Source: Mycolicibacter engbaekii
GTDB taxonomy: Bacteria; Actinomycetota; Actinomycetes; Mycobacteriales; Mycobacteriaceae
Direction of reading: 5' to 3'
NCBI RefSeq assembly: GCF_002101585.1
Contig: NZ_LQOT01000014.1
Coordinates: 30,925 to 94,924, forward strand
DNA: 64,000 nucleotides
Under the pieces are notes generated by a model. That model was not told the DNA's origin and searched no databases. It was given only the letters and a program-made list of their open reading frames with translations. This document shows positions 1 through 8,631 of the stretch, piece by piece (position 1 is the stretch's first letter; the number at the start of each line of letters is the position of its first letter). The translations under genes were made by a program, and so were the position numbers.

Positions 1-1
1 T

Positions 2-25
2 TTACAAAGTAGGGAAGGAGTGTCA
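2..25. promoter_or_regulatory. Putative operator copy 1, TTACA-N14-TGTCA
   Basis: The first bases of the window carry TTACA, 14 bases, then TGTCA. The same spacing and arms recur at 1907-1930 and 3575-3598, both between divergently transcribed genes. The left arm is extended as TTTACAAA in all three. No gene start is visible on its right, so this copy probably serves a gene lying left of the window. The regulator is not identifiable here. Confidence 0.45.
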
Positions 26-174
26 CGGAAGTTCGGTGCTCGGACATCGTTCCTCGCCGCCGTGGGTCCCGGGCCGGGCCGTGAGTCGATTATCGCGATC
101 GAGGCGCCTGACGTCACATCCGACAAGCCGGCGCTGTCGCGTTGACCGGGGATCGGCAGGGCTGCCGGGGGCGA

Positions 175-981
175 TCAACGACGGCGCACCAGGACCGACT
201 GCTGGATACCGGCCACCGCGCCGGCCTGGTCGAACAGCGTGCCGATGGTCGTCCCGATGCCGTCCGGCCCGTAGTTGGTCTCGGCGCGGATCCCGATCCA
301 TTCGCCGTCGGGAATCCGGTGCACGTGCACCACCAGGTCGGTGTTGAGGAACGTCCACGTGGTGATGTCGAGCTTGGTGCCGACCCCGTTGGCGTCGTCG
401 GCCACCGCGAACAGCCGCTGCAGTGGTGTCATCGCCTCGCCGTTGACAAGGTCGACGATCGGCGAGATCCACGACTCGCCGGCCCCCGGTGCCAGCGGCG
501 TGGTCAACCACCGCCAATCCAGGCTGTGCACGTAGTTGCGGTCCCAGTTGCGCTGCATGTCCATGCCGCGCGCCTCGTGGACCGGCCGCAGTGGAGGCGC
601 CGAGGCGTGCTGCACCTCGGAGGTGTCCAGCTTCTGGAGCCGCCAACCGGTCGCGCGGGCCACCGGCCGCAGGAGCCGGTCGGGCCCCGCCGCCAGCATT
701 TGAGCGCTGAGGAGTTCGATCTGCCTGCCGGGACGGTCCACCTGGCCCCGCACCCACAGGTCACCCTCGGCCGGTACTGGCCCCAGCAGGTCGATGGTGA
801 CCCGGCTGAGCCGGGTGTCGTCGCGGGCGTCCAGGCGCTCCAGCGCCCGGACCAGCAGCGCCGACACCGGCGCGGCGTGCTGAATCTGAGCTGACCAGGT
901 TCCGCGGACGAAATCGGTGGCCACGAACCTCTCGCCGCGGGAGTCGTCGGGGTCCAGCAGCTCGTAGTAGGCGTCGGTCAT
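175..981 (-). CDS. Acyl-CoA thioesterase family protein (TesB/hotdog type)
   Basis: A 268-residue protein resembling the double-hotdog thioesterase family, which hydrolyses acyl-CoA to free acid and CoA. The N-terminal half carries the stretch FVRGTWSAQIQHAAPVSALL typical of TesB-like proteins, and the C-terminal half has a second hotdog segment (TTWTFLNTDLVVHVHRIP). The ATG start is preceded by AAAGGGA at a good distance. It lies 10 bases downstream of the SMP-30 gene on the same strand, so the two probably form an operon. Function is assigned at family level only; the acyl substrate is unknown, but the context suggests a product of the catabolic cluster to the right. Confidence 0.8.
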   Translation of the reverse strand: MTDAYYELLDPDDSRGERFVATDFVRGTWSAQIQHAAPVSALLVRALERLDARDDTRLSRVTIDLLGPVPAEGDLWVRGQVDRPGRQIELLSAQMLAAGPDRLLRPVARATGWRLQKLDTSEVQHASAPPLRPVHEARGMDMQRNWDRNYVHSLDWRWLTTPLAPGAGESWISPIVDLVNGEAMTPLQRLFAVADDANGVGTKLDITTWTFLNTDLVVHVHRIPDGEWIGIRAETNYGPDGIGTTIGTLFDQAGAVAGIQQSVLVRRR

Positions 982-991
982 GGCATCCCTT

Positions 992-1861
992 TCAGGGCAA
1001 TCCGGCGCCGGGAGTCTCCACGGTCACCGTGTCCAGCCGTGAGTCGCGGGTCCCGATCAGCCGCTTGGGGTAGGCGCTGGGACTTGTCAGCAGAAACAGG
1101 GTGCGGCGCTGCCGGCCGCCCAGTGCGCAGGCGATCGCGGCCCGGCCGCCGGTCGCGATGCGGTCGGTCACGATGCCGCCCTCGACGATGCGTTCGAACT
1201 GATTCGCCAGCGTCATCGCCGTCCAGACCCCTCCGGCGGCGTCGAGCGCGATGCCATCCGGCGGTCCGTCCAGCCCGTCGGCGAAGGTGCGGCGGGCTCG
1301 CAGTCCGCCGTCGGCGTCGATGGTGAACCGGGTGAGCCGGCGGCCCATCGACTCGGCCACGGTCAGCGTGGTCCCGTCCGGGGAGATCACCATCCCGTTC
1401 GGAAAGTCGAGGTCCTCGGCGACAATGCGCACGCTCGCGTCCGGATCCACGCGTACGAGAACCCCACCGGAGGGAGCCTGTGACCCGATGTAGCAGCGGC
1501 CCGCCGCGTCCACCACCATGTCGCCGAGATCGGCCGGCACGCGGTCAGCCAGATCGACCAGCGTGGTGACCGAGTCGCCGTCGTAGCTGAGCACCTGACG
1601 ATCTGCGGCCGAGGCGATCAGCAGCGTGCCGTCCGGCCGGAAGCCCAGCCCGCTGGGGCTGTGGCCCGGCAGGGGAACCGTTGTCATCGAGCCGTTCAGC
1701 GTGACGGTGTGGATCGCCTCGCCGAGCATGTCCGAAAACCACAACAAGCCCTCGAACCAGCGGGGCCCTTCCCCGAAGCAGAAGCCGCCCGCCAGGGGTG
1801 CAGGCGTCGACGACGTGGTGTCGACGTCTGGCTGCGAACCCGTCTCGGCGATACCCAACAC
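992..1861 (-). CDS. SMP-30/gluconolactonase/LRE-family lactone hydrolase
   Basis: A 289-residue six-bladed beta-propeller of the SMP-30/gluconolactonase family. Visible family features are the opening blade with EGPRWFEGLLWFSDML, the middle segment DFPNGMVISPDG with the metal-binding Asn, and GPPDGIALDAAGGVW near the end. Family members hydrolyse lactones with a divalent metal. I chose the GTG at 1861 because GGAGG lies 6 bases upstream; a longer frame to 1903 lacks a site. It reads away from the thioesterase at 1941, with an operator-like repeat between them. A lactonase fits the Baeyer-Villiger-type monooxygenase at 8.6 kb, whose products are esters or lactones; this pairing is inference. 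Confidence 0.8.
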   Translation of the reverse strand: MLGIAETGSQPDVDTTSSTPAPLAGGFCFGEGPRWFEGLLWFSDMLGEAIHTVTLNGSMTTVPLPGHSPSGLGFRPDGTLLIASAADRQVLSYDGDSVTTLVDLADRVPADLGDMVVDAAGRCYIGSQAPSGGVLVRVDPDASVRIVAEDLDFPNGMVISPDGTTLTVAESMGRRLTRFTIDADGGLRARRTFADGLDGPPDGIALDAAGGVWTAMTLANQFERIVEGGIVTDRIATGGRAAIACALGGRQRRTLFLLTSPSAYPKRLIGTRDSRLDTVTVETPGAGLP

Positions 1862-1906
1862 TGTCGCCCTCCTGTCCGGCCGCCCTGGGCGCGGCTTGCA
1901 CACACT

Positions 1907-1930
1907 TTACAAAATGCGCCCAAAATGTCA
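1907..1930. promoter_or_regulatory. Putative operator copy 2 in divergent promoter, TTACA-N14-TGTCA
   Basis: This repeat sits between the divergent SMP-30 gene (start 1861) and the thioesterase gene (start 1941), ending 10 bases before the latter. Its arms match those at 2-25 and 3575-3598 while the 14-base spacer differs, as expected for a protein-binding site. The position would let one factor control both genes. TTTACA could also act as a -35 element for the rightward gene. Confidence 0.55.
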
Positions 1931-1940
1931 CGCTCGCGGA

Positions 1941-2840
1941 ATGTCTGAAACATCCGCGCCAACCGAGACCTCCCCCGCGACGCACTGGTCGGTAAGCGGC
2001 CTGCTGGACCTGTTCGAGGTGGTTGCCGACGGTCCGGACCGCTTCGTCGGCGCCACCGGACTGGCCGGCGGGGACGAGCGTCAGGTGGTGGAGGGCACCC
2101 AGTTGGTCGCGCAGGCCATCGTGGCGGCGGCGCAACGGTTCGCGGACAAGTCGATCCGGTCGGTGCACGCGGTGTTCGCCCGGGCTGTTCTGGTGGGGCC
2201 GCCGGCGGAATACGCGATCGATGTCGTCAGCGAGGGGCGCTCCACGGCCACCGCGGTGATCTCGGTCCTGCAGAACGGCAAACGCTGCGCAACCATCACG
2301 GTGCTCGCCGATGTCCCGTCGGCCGACATCATCACCCACCACCTCCCCCGCCCGGACGTCACCGCCCCGGCGGAGGCCAACCCCTGCGTCATGCCGATGA
2401 CCGGAAGAGAGGTGCGCCTGGTCGACGTGGTGGACGTCAACAGTCCTGACGAGGTAGGGCCCCCGGAGCTCTACGCCTGGCTGCACTATGACCCGATTCC
2501 TGCCCGTGATGATCTCGCCAAGGCCCTGATCGCTTATTTCACCGGACATCTGGGGATCTCAACCACGATGCGCGCGCATGCCGGGATCGGAACGAGCCAG
2601 TCGCACGTGACGGTGTCCACAGCTCCCATGACCGTCACGGTGAGCTTCCACGAGCAGGTCCGCTGGGACGGCTGGCTCCTCTACAGTCACGAGAGCACGC
2701 AGGTGGGCGCGGGCATGTCCTACGTTCGCGGAACGGTGCACACCGAGAAGGGCGAACTCATCGCCTCCTTCGCCCAGGATGGGCTGATCCGGCCATTGCG
2801 TACCAGCGACAACACCATCGCCGAGCACTCGCGGCTATAG
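1941..2840 (+). CDS. Acyl-CoA thioesterase II-like protein (TesB)
   Basis: A 299-residue TesB-type thioesterase with two hotdog domains. The first half has VEGTQLVAQAIVAAAQRF followed by KSIRSVHAVFARA; the second has HEQVRWDGWLLYSHESTQVG and the closing YVRGTVHTEKGELIASFAQDGLIR, a very typical family ending. It hydrolyses acyl-CoA in the cytosol; the substrate is unknown. The ATG at 1941 fits the start of similarity; frames reaching further left only add sequence through the divergent promoter. It ends in a 6-base tail-to-tail overlap with the DUF427 gene. Confidence 0.85.
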   Translation: MSETSAPTETSPATHWSVSGLLDLFEVVADGPDRFVGATGLAGGDERQVVEGTQLVAQAIVAAAQRFADKSIRSVHAVFARAVLVGPPAEYAIDVVSEGRSTATAVISVLQNGKRCATITVLADVPSADIITHHLPRPDVTAPAEANPCVMPMTGREVRLVDVVDVNSPDEVGPPELYAWLHYDPIPARDDLAKALIAYFTGHLGISTTMRAHAGIGTSQSHVTVSTAPMTVTVSFHEQVRWDGWLLYSHESTQVGAGMSYVRGTVHTEKGELIASFAQDGLIRPLRTSDNTIAEHSRL

Positions 2841-3530
2841 CGGCAGACGCCCAGCCGGTTTCGGCAGCTCGGCAAAACCGGCGGCCCGGGACAGATCGAA
2901 GCTGAAAAGCCCGGAAATCGCCGCGCTTTCGGGCAGCGGCTCCAGGTAGGCCCACGCCACGTCCGGTATGACGGTGTCACCGACCACCGCGCTCCAGTAG
3001 CTGGCGTAGCCCTTGTAGTTGCAGTACGTCGACGTCGCCGATGCCTGCAGCAGGTCGGTGCGCACGTGGTTCGCGCTGACGTAGAGCCGCGGGGCCAGGG
3101 CGGTCTCGAACAGGATGATCGTGTCGTCGGTGTCCACCAGGGCCACGCCGGCGACCTCGACCCGCAGGGCTCGCCGGGTAGGGCGGCAATCGATCCGGTG
3201 ATAGGGGTTCGGCGGGTAGTGCACCAGCCGACGGCCCTCCTCGAGCCAGGTGTCCACAGCGTCCCAGGCAACCTGCACGAAGCCGGGCGCCTCCGGCAGC
3301 GCCCGATACGGCAGCCCGCGAACGGCGTCCTCGCGAAAGGCGTAGCTCAACGGCTCGCCCTGGCGATGCACCAGCAGCACCTCTTCGGTGTCGATCACGC
3401 AGCGCTGAGCGCGGATCGCCTGCACCCGGCGCGGATGCGGCTCGACGTAGACCAAAGCGCCGGTGATCTCCGGCGTGAACCAACCGGCCCGCTCAGTGCT
3501 GAGCGGACCATGCCCGGCAACCAGACTCAC
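2835..3530 (-). CDS. DUF427 domain-containing protein
   Basis: A 231-residue protein with two DUF427-type modules. The C-terminal one is clearest, with YVSANHVRTDLLQASATSTYCNYKGYASYW followed by a GDTVIPDVAWAY motif, the usual core of this family (the long string is split here only for reading: YVSANHVRTDLL, then STYCNYKGYASYW). No biochemical role is established for DUF427. The GTG start follows a purine-rich stretch. It is transcribed away from the P450 operon, with operator copy 3 in the gap, suggesting common control. Confidence 0.8.
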   Translation of the reverse strand: MSLVAGHGPLSTERAGWFTPEITGALVYVEPHPRRVQAIRAQRCVIDTEEVLLVHRQGEPLSYAFREDAVRGLPYRALPEAPGFVQVAWDAVDTWLEEGRRLVHYPPNPYHRIDCRPTRRALRVEVAGVALVDTDDTIILFETALAPRLYVSANHVRTDLLQASATSTYCNYKGYASYWSAVVGDTVIPDVAWAYLEPLPESAAISGLFSFDLSRAAGFAELPKPAGRLPL

Positions 3531-3574
3531 GTGCCCTCACCCCTTGCCCCCGGTCGTGTCCACCGAATTCGGCT

Positions 3575-3598
3575 TTACAAATTCTGCTCCAACTGTAA
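3575..3598. promoter_or_regulatory. Putative operator copy 3, TTACA-N14-TGTAA
   Basis: This is the most symmetrical copy of the repeat: TTACA, 14 bases, TGTAA. It lies between the DUF427 gene (start 3530, leftward) and the P450 operon (first start 3689, rightward). It could also form part of a promoter, since TTTACA is followed 16 bases later by TAATAT, a plausible -35/-10 pair for the rightward operon. Confidence 0.55.
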
Positions 3599-3688
3599 TA
3601 TCACCGGAAGTTGTGCTGCGCGGACGGACCGGGCTCGTCGGACCGGCGGCACCGTCTGATGGTCCTCGCGACGAGCTGGGAAGATGTG

Positions 3689-4243
3689 ATGACGAGTACC
3701 GCTGCGGCCCTTGATTCCCCGGCGCACGAACCGTGTCTGCGCTACCGACTCGACGTCATCGCCCGCGACGTCGCCGGCCTGGTGCACAGCGCCGGCGGCT
3801 GGCTGTACCAGCGGGCGGCGACCGGCTGGGACGTGCGCGTGCGGGTGCCCTCGCACCTGGACCTGCGGCCGTTGCAGATCCTCGGTCTGACCACCGCCGA
3901 CCTGGAGGCCCACCTTGCCGCGCCCGAGCGCGAGGCGCCCGGGCACGCCCTGGCGGTGGCCGCCGAGGCGCTCCGCGCCGACACGCGGATCCACCAGCGG
4001 GTGCAGCAGGCGCTGCGGTGCAGCCTGACGGAGCTCGTGGTGTGGGGGCGGCCCGCGACGCTGGAGCTGGATCACCGGCTGCGCGCGGTCCAGCACACAC
4101 CCACCGTGGCAGGACGGGCGTTCAAACGACGGGCGCTGGCCGCCGCCGGCGGGGAGGTGGGGCGCATCGACGGGCCGGAGACATTCCGCAGCGACCAGAG
4201 TCATTGCCTGCCAGTCGCTTCCGATCTGGTATCGGTCTGCTGA
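3689..4243 (+). CDS. Hypothetical protein, first gene of the P450 operon
   Basis: I do not recognise this protein of about 185 residues. It has no signal peptide or membrane segment. It contains a helical, arginine- and leucine-rich middle (HLDLRPLQILGLTTADLEAH) and a basic segment near residues 135-155. I chose the ATG at 3689; an in-frame ATG 30 bases upstream is also possible and neither has a strong ribosome site. Its stop overlaps the next start as TGATG, so it is probably translated with the NIPSNAP-like protein. The conserved coupling to a P450 suggests an accessory role, but no function can be assigned. Confidence 0.65.
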   Translation: MTSTAAALDSPAHEPCLRYRLDVIARDVAGLVHSAGGWLYQRAATGWDVRVRVPSHLDLRPLQILGLTTADLEAHLAAPEREAPGHALAVAAEALRADTRIHQRVQQALRCSLTELVVWGRPATLELDHRLRAVQHTPTVAGRAFKRRALAAAGGEVGRIDGPETFRSDQSHCLPVASDLVSVC

Positions 4244-4959
4244 TGCGCAAGTACTACGACCACACCCTGCTGTATCTGCACGAGACGATCGATCTGGGCC
4301 GCGGCACCAGCGACGACTTCACCCGCCACTTCACCGAGACCTACCAGCCCATGATGACCGACCTCGGCGCCCGCCTGTTCGGACTGTGGGAGTCCACCGC
4401 CTACAACGGGCATTGGCCGCAGGTCACCGTCATCTGGGAGATCGACGCGTTCGCCGACTACGCCCGGATCGGGCGGGCACAGAGCCGGGGCGGCAGCCAC
4501 GCCCAGCCCGCGGCCGATTGGTCGGCTTACCTGGCCGGCATCGGTGCCTCGGGGGAGGGCCGCATCATGTATCCCGGGCCGCGCAACAAGACCCTGTCTG
4601 CGCTGTGCGACTCCGGCTTCGACGCGACCGTGGTGATTCAGGAAATCATGCAGACCAAGCCCGGTCGCCAGGACGACTACATCCGCGAGCTGGAGCGGCT
4701 GTACGTGCCGTGGTCGGAGCGCACCGGAAAGCGCTGGCTCGGTTCGTTCACCACCACGTTCCGCTTCAACGAGGTCATCCACTACTGGGCGCTCGACGGC
4801 GGATGGGACTGCTTCGCCGAGCACTACCCGTCGTGGAAAGACCACCCGCCGGCCGAGATCGTGACCTGGATGAGCGTGGCGCCTGCCTTGCGTGACGGCT
4901 GGGAGGACTCGATCCTGCAGGCCTTGCCCCCCTCGCCGCTCCAGCGAGACAACACGTGA
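4243..4959 (+). CDS. NIPSNAP-like dimeric alpha+beta barrel protein
   Basis: A 238-residue protein that looks like two ferredoxin-like halves of the NIPSNAP/dimeric alpha-beta barrel type. Each half has an aromatic beta strand followed by a helix and a GLW or GSF turn: residues 1-95 include YLHETIDL and LFGLWESTAYNG; residues 125-215 include VVIQEIMQTKPGRQDDYIRE and WLGSFTTTFRFNEVIHYW. The family has no single reaction; some members bind or transform small hydrophobic ligands. It overlaps its upstream neighbour by one base and the P450 by four (GTGA). It may process or carry the P450 substrate, which is inference. Confidence 0.6.
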   Translation: MRKYYDHTLLYLHETIDLGRGTSDDFTRHFTETYQPMMTDLGARLFGLWESTAYNGHWPQVTVIWEIDAFADYARIGRAQSRGGSHAQPAADWSAYLAGIGASGEGRIMYPGPRNKTLSALCDSGFDATVVIQEIMQTKPGRQDDYIRELERLYVPWSERTGKRWLGSFTTTFRFNEVIHYWALDGGWDCFAEHYPSWKDHPPAEIVTWMSVAPALRDGWEDSILQALPPSPLQRDNT

Positions 4960-6185
4960 CAAGCGTTGCGGCGCCGGAGTTCTCCTACGACCCCTTCGAT
5001 CCGGCGGTGATGGCCGACCCGCTGCCGTACTACCGCGTGCTGCGCGACCGTCACCCGCTCTACTACGTGCCGCAGTGGGATCTCTACGCACTGTCCCGAT
5101 TCGACGACATCTGGGATGTGCTGGCGGTCAGCGACGGAACCTTCGTGGCCTCCGAGGGCACCCTGCCGCCGGCCAGCGTGTTGGCACAACACAACAACGG
5201 CCCGGTACCCGACCCGCCGCTGCATCCGCTGCCCTTCCACGCCGTCTTCGACAAGCCGATCTATGACGACATCCGGCGGCTGCAGTCGCCGGCATTCCGG
5301 CCCCGGTCGGTGGCCGACTGGCAAGACCGCGTCCGTACCCTGGCCAACCAGCGGCTCGACGAACTGCTTCCGCGCGGTCGCTTCGACTTGACCTGTGACT
5401 ACGGCGGAATAGTGGTGGCCCAGGTGGTGTGCGAACTACTGGGCATTCCCATCGACCTGGCCGCGGAGGTACTCGCCGCGGTCAACGCCGGGAGCCTCGC
5501 GCAGGCCGGCAGCGGGGTGGACACGGCCGCGGCGCGACCCAACTATCTGCAGTACCTCATCCCGGCCGTGCAACGCCGCCGCGCCGAGCGGGATCACGGC
5601 GCACTGCCGATCGTCGACGGAATGCTGGCCTACCGGTTACCGGACGGCAGCGACCTCGACGACGTCGAAGCCGCAACGCAGCTGCTGTGCATCTTCATCG
5701 GCGGCACCGAGACGGTGCCCAAGATCGTGGCGCACGGACTGTGGGAGCTGGCCCGCCGGCCGGACCAACTGGCCGCGGTGCGATCGGATCCCACCAGCAC
5801 GGTGCCGCGCGCACGCGAGGAGATGATCCGGTACTGCGCCCCCGCGCAATGGTTCGCCCGCACCGCCCGCAAACCCTTCGCATTGCACGGCAGGACGATC
5901 GAGCCCGGTCAGCGCATCATCGCTCTGTTGGCATCGGCGAACCGGGACGAGCGTCAGTACCCGAATCCCAACGAATTCCATTGGGACCGAAAGATAGAAA
6001 GGTCGCTGGCTTTCGGGCGCGGACAGCACTTCTGTATCGGTTATCACCTGGCCCGGCTGGAAGTCACGGTGCTGGTGGAGGAATGGCTGCGCCGTGTCCG
6101 GGAGTACCGCATCATCGAGGACGGCGCGACCAGGCTGCCGTCCAGCTTCCAGTGGGGTTGGAACAGCATTCCGGTGGAGGTGTAG
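4956..6185 (+). CDS. Cytochrome P450
   Basis: A 409-residue soluble bacterial P450. The haem loop FGRGQHFCIGYHLAR spans residues 353-367, with the haem-ligand Cys360. The I-helix has FIGGTETV, giving the acid-threonine pair for oxygen activation, and EEMIRY supplies the ExxR motif. Length and motifs are normal for a mycobacterial class I P450 needing ferredoxin and reductase; neither is encoded here. The GTG start overlaps the upstream stop by four bases. The proline- and histidine-rich insertion near residues 80-95 (PPLHPLPFHAVFDKP) is typical of P450s acting on terpenoid-like substrates, but the substrate cannot be read from the sequence. Confidence 0.92.
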   Translation: MTSVAAPEFSYDPFDPAVMADPLPYYRVLRDRHPLYYVPQWDLYALSRFDDIWDVLAVSDGTFVASEGTLPPASVLAQHNNGPVPDPPLHPLPFHAVFDKPIYDDIRRLQSPAFRPRSVADWQDRVRTLANQRLDELLPRGRFDLTCDYGGIVVAQVVCELLGIPIDLAAEVLAAVNAGSLAQAGSGVDTAAARPNYLQYLIPAVQRRRAERDHGALPIVDGMLAYRLPDGSDLDDVEAATQLLCIFIGGTETVPKIVAHGLWELARRPDQLAAVRSDPTSTVPRAREEMIRYCAPAQWFARTARKPFALHGRTIEPGQRIIALLASANRDERQYPNPNEFHWDRKIERSLAFGRGQHFCIGYHLARLEVTVLVEEWLRRVREYRIIEDGATRLPSSFQWGWNSIPVEV

Positions 6186-6188
6186 AAC

Positions 6189-7157
6189 ATGTGGGCACAC
6201 CGGTTGATCGCGCCGTATCAGTTCGAGCGAGTCGAGGTTGCCGAACCCGCCGAACAACAGGTCGGCCCGGGCCAGGTGCTGTTGCGGTTCGTCGCTGCCG
6301 GAGTGTGCGGCAGCGACCTCCCGGCCTTTCGTGGCGCGCAGGGCAGGCTGCCCGGTGACGACGGTGCCGGCGCCGCCGAGAAGCTCGGCTTTCCTATCCA
6401 CGAGATCGTCGGCGACGTCATCGTCAGCCGGCATCCCCAGCATCGGCCCGGAGACCGCGTCGTCGGCTGGGCCTCAGGCTTCGACGGCCTGATGGAGCAG
6501 GTGGTCAGTGACGGCGACGGGCTGCTGGGATATGACCCGGCACTGGATCCCGCCCGAGCGGTGGGTCTGCAGCCGCTGGCATGTGTGCTCTACGCCGTCG
6601 AACAGTTGCCCGACCTCGCCGGGCGCCACGTCGCGGTGATCGGTCAGGGCTCGATCGGCCTGCTGTTCAGCGTCGTGGCCAAAGCCGCCGGCGCACGTCG
6701 GGTCACCGGGGTGGACCCCGTCGACCGCCGCGATGTGGCCGCCGCGTTCGGCGTCGACTCCGTCATCCAGGCGACCAGCGACCGCTGGCTGCGCCACCTG
6801 GACCCCGCCGACCGGCCGGAGATCGTGATCGAGGCGGTCGGCCACCAGGTCGCCACCTTGGGCCACGCCATCGAAGCCGCCGCACCCGGCGGGACGGTGT
6901 TCTACTTCGGAGTCCCCGACGACGACAGCTATCCGATCAACATGCGCGCCATGCTGCGCAACAATCTGACACTGATCTCCGGGATTACCCACGACCGTCG
7001 GCGGATGCTTTCGGCCGCAGCGCGTTTCGCCGCCGATCATCCCGAACTGCTGGGCGACTACGTCACCCACGTCTTCGGTTGCCACCAAGCGCAGGACGCC
7101 TTCGAGCTGGCGGCACGACCGGTTCCGGGCCGCGTCAAGATCGCGATGGTCGCCTGA
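6189..7157 (+). CDS. Zinc-type medium-chain alcohol dehydrogenase
   Basis: A 322-residue medium-chain dehydrogenase. The GroES-like domain has Cys40-Gly-Ser-Asp and His71-Glu72, the usual catalytic-zinc ligand positions. The nucleotide-binding fold follows with GQGSIG at residues 152-157. It lacks the four-cysteine structural zinc lobe, which is seen in the threonine/sorbitol-dehydrogenase-like branch. GGAGG lies 8 bases before the ATG, only three bases after the P450 stop. The natural reading is oxidation of the alcohol made by the P450 to a ketone, using NAD(P)+; the substrate is unknown. Confidence 0.85.
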   Translation: MWAHRLIAPYQFERVEVAEPAEQQVGPGQVLLRFVAAGVCGSDLPAFRGAQGRLPGDDGAGAAEKLGFPIHEIVGDVIVSRHPQHRPGDRVVGWASGFDGLMEQVVSDGDGLLGYDPALDPARAVGLQPLACVLYAVEQLPDLAGRHVAVIGQGSIGLLFSVVAKAAGARRVTGVDPVDRRDVAAAFGVDSVIQATSDRWLRHLDPADRPEIVIEAVGHQVATLGHAIEAAAPGGTVFYFGVPDDDSYPINMRAMLRNNLTLISGITHDRRRMLSAAARFAADHPELLGDYVTHVFGCHQAQDAFELAARPVPGRVKIAMVA

Positions 7158-7903
7158 TGTCGGCGTTGGGCGACGCGCTGGCGCAGCGGGCACCGCTCTG
7201 GGGCGGCTGGATCACCGGTCCAACCGTGTTGGGGCCCGAGGAGTTCGCCCGCGCCGGATACGACTACGTGGGCTTCGACGCCCAGCACAGCTACCTCGAT
7301 GACGCCCGGATCGCCTCGATGCTGCGCTACACCGAGCACCTGCCGATCGCGACGGCGGTCCGGGTGCCCAACGCCGATCCGGCCCCCATCGGCCGGGTGC
7401 TCGACGCCGGAGCCGACGCGGTCATCGTCGCGCTCATCGAGACGGCCGAACAGGCGGCGGCCGCAGTCGCCGCGACCCGCTATCCGCCGGCGGGCAACCG
7501 CAGCTTCGGGCCCCTGCGGGCCGCATTGGGCCGCGACCTGGGTGCCCTGGAGGCGCGCGCGGACGTGTTCGCCATGATCGAGACCGCAGCGGCATTGGCC
7601 GACCTGGAGCGGATCTGCGCGGTCCCCGGACTGGCCGGCGTCTACGTCGGGCCCGCCGACCTGGCCATCTCGATGGGGGTCGACGTCGCCCGGGCCACCA
7701 CCGATCCCGGCATGCTGACAGCGATGGCCCGGATTCAGCGCGCGGCATCCGAGGCGGGCGTGACTGCGGCGATTCACGCCGGCTCGGGCACCGCTGGTGC
7801 GGCGCTGGCCGGTCTGGGATACCAGATGATCACGCTGGCCGCCGAGTCGCAGGCACTGCGGCGCGGAGCCATCGACCACCTCGACGAGGCGAGGGGCCGA
7901 TGA
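7157..7903 (+). CDS. HpcH/HpaI-family aldolase
   Basis: A 248-residue class II aldolase of the HpcH/HpaI family, which cleaves 4-hydroxy-2-oxo acids to pyruvate and an aldehyde using a divalent metal. Visible family features are FDAQHSYLD (His44 of the D-x-Q/E-H motif), the Arg of TAVRVP near residue 69, the metal-ligand Glu of MIETAAAL and the Asp of YVGPADLAISMG. The start overlaps the dehydrogenase stop by one base (TGATG) and the end overlaps the next gene by four. In this operon it probably performs a late carbon-carbon cleavage. Confidence 0.88.
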   Translation: MSALGDALAQRAPLWGGWITGPTVLGPEEFARAGYDYVGFDAQHSYLDDARIASMLRYTEHLPIATAVRVPNADPAPIGRVLDAGADAVIVALIETAEQAAAAVAATRYPPAGNRSFGPLRAALGRDLGALEARADVFAMIETAAALADLERICAVPGLAGVYVGPADLAISMGVDVARATTDPGMLTAMARIQRAASEAGVTAAIHAGSGTAGAALAGLGYQMITLAAESQALRRGAIDHLDEARGR

Positions 7904-8631
7904 GTCAACCACGCGTGGCCCTGGTCACCGGTGCGGCCCGCGGCCAGGGCTGGGCGATCGCAGAACGGCTACGGGCGGACGGATTCGCGGTGGCCGCCTG
8001 CGACGTGAACCGGGCCGAGCTCGATGCCGCCGTCGCCGCGCGCAACGACGACGCGCTGATCGGCATCGGGCTGGACGTGACCTGCCCCGAGCAGTGGGAC
8101 GCGGCCGTGGCCGCCGCTGTGCGCCGGTTCGGCGCGTTGACGACGCTGATCAACAACGCCGGGACCCTGCACCGGGCGCCGATCGCCGACGAGACCCCGG
8201 AGGACTTCGAAAGGGCCTGGCGGGTCAACTGCCTGGGCCCCTTTCTGGGCATCCAAGCGGCTCTGGAGCAGCTGCGGCAGTGCGAAGGCGCCGCCATCGT
8301 CAACACCTGCAGCACCGGGGCGATCCGCCCGTTCCCCCAGCACAGTGCCTATGGCTCCTCGAAATGGGCGCTGCGCGGGCTGACCCAGACCGTCGCCGCC
8401 GAACTGGCCCCGGCGGGAATCCGGGTCAACGCGGTCTTTCCCGGGCCGATCTCCACCCCGATGCTCGACGACGTCACGCAACAGCGACTGGCCGCCGTGG
8501 CGGCCAGTGGCCGGCTCGGCCGCCCCGGCGAGGTGGCCGATGCGGTGGCATTTCTGGTCTCGCCGGCCGCGTCGTTCATCACCGGGGCCGAACTGATCGT
8601 GGACGGCGGCCAATGTCTGCAGATCCGATGA
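7900..8631 (+). CDS. SDR-family oxidoreductase
   Basis: A 243-residue classical short-chain dehydrogenase/reductase. The cofactor loop TGAARGQG is at residues 10-17, NNAG at 85-88, catalytic Ser138, Tyr151 and Lys155 (YGSSK), and the C-terminal ITGAELIVDGG is standard. Asp36 at the end of the second strand suggests NAD(H) preference. It overlaps both neighbours by a few bases, so it belongs to the P450-monooxygenase operon. It may interconvert a ring alcohol and ketone ahead of the Baeyer-Villiger-type enzyme; the substrate is not known. Confidence 0.88.
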   Translation: MSQPRVALVTGAARGQGWAIAERLRADGFAVAACDVNRAELDAAVAARNDDALIGIGLDVTCPEQWDAAVAAAVRRFGALTTLINNAGTLHRAPIADETPEDFERAWRVNCLGPFLGIQAALEQLRQCEGAAIVNTCSTGAIRPFPQHSAYGSSKWALRGLTQTVAAELAPAGIRVNAVFPGPISTPMLDDVTQQRLAAVAASGRLGRPGEVADAVAFLVSPAASFITGAELIVDGGQCLQIR

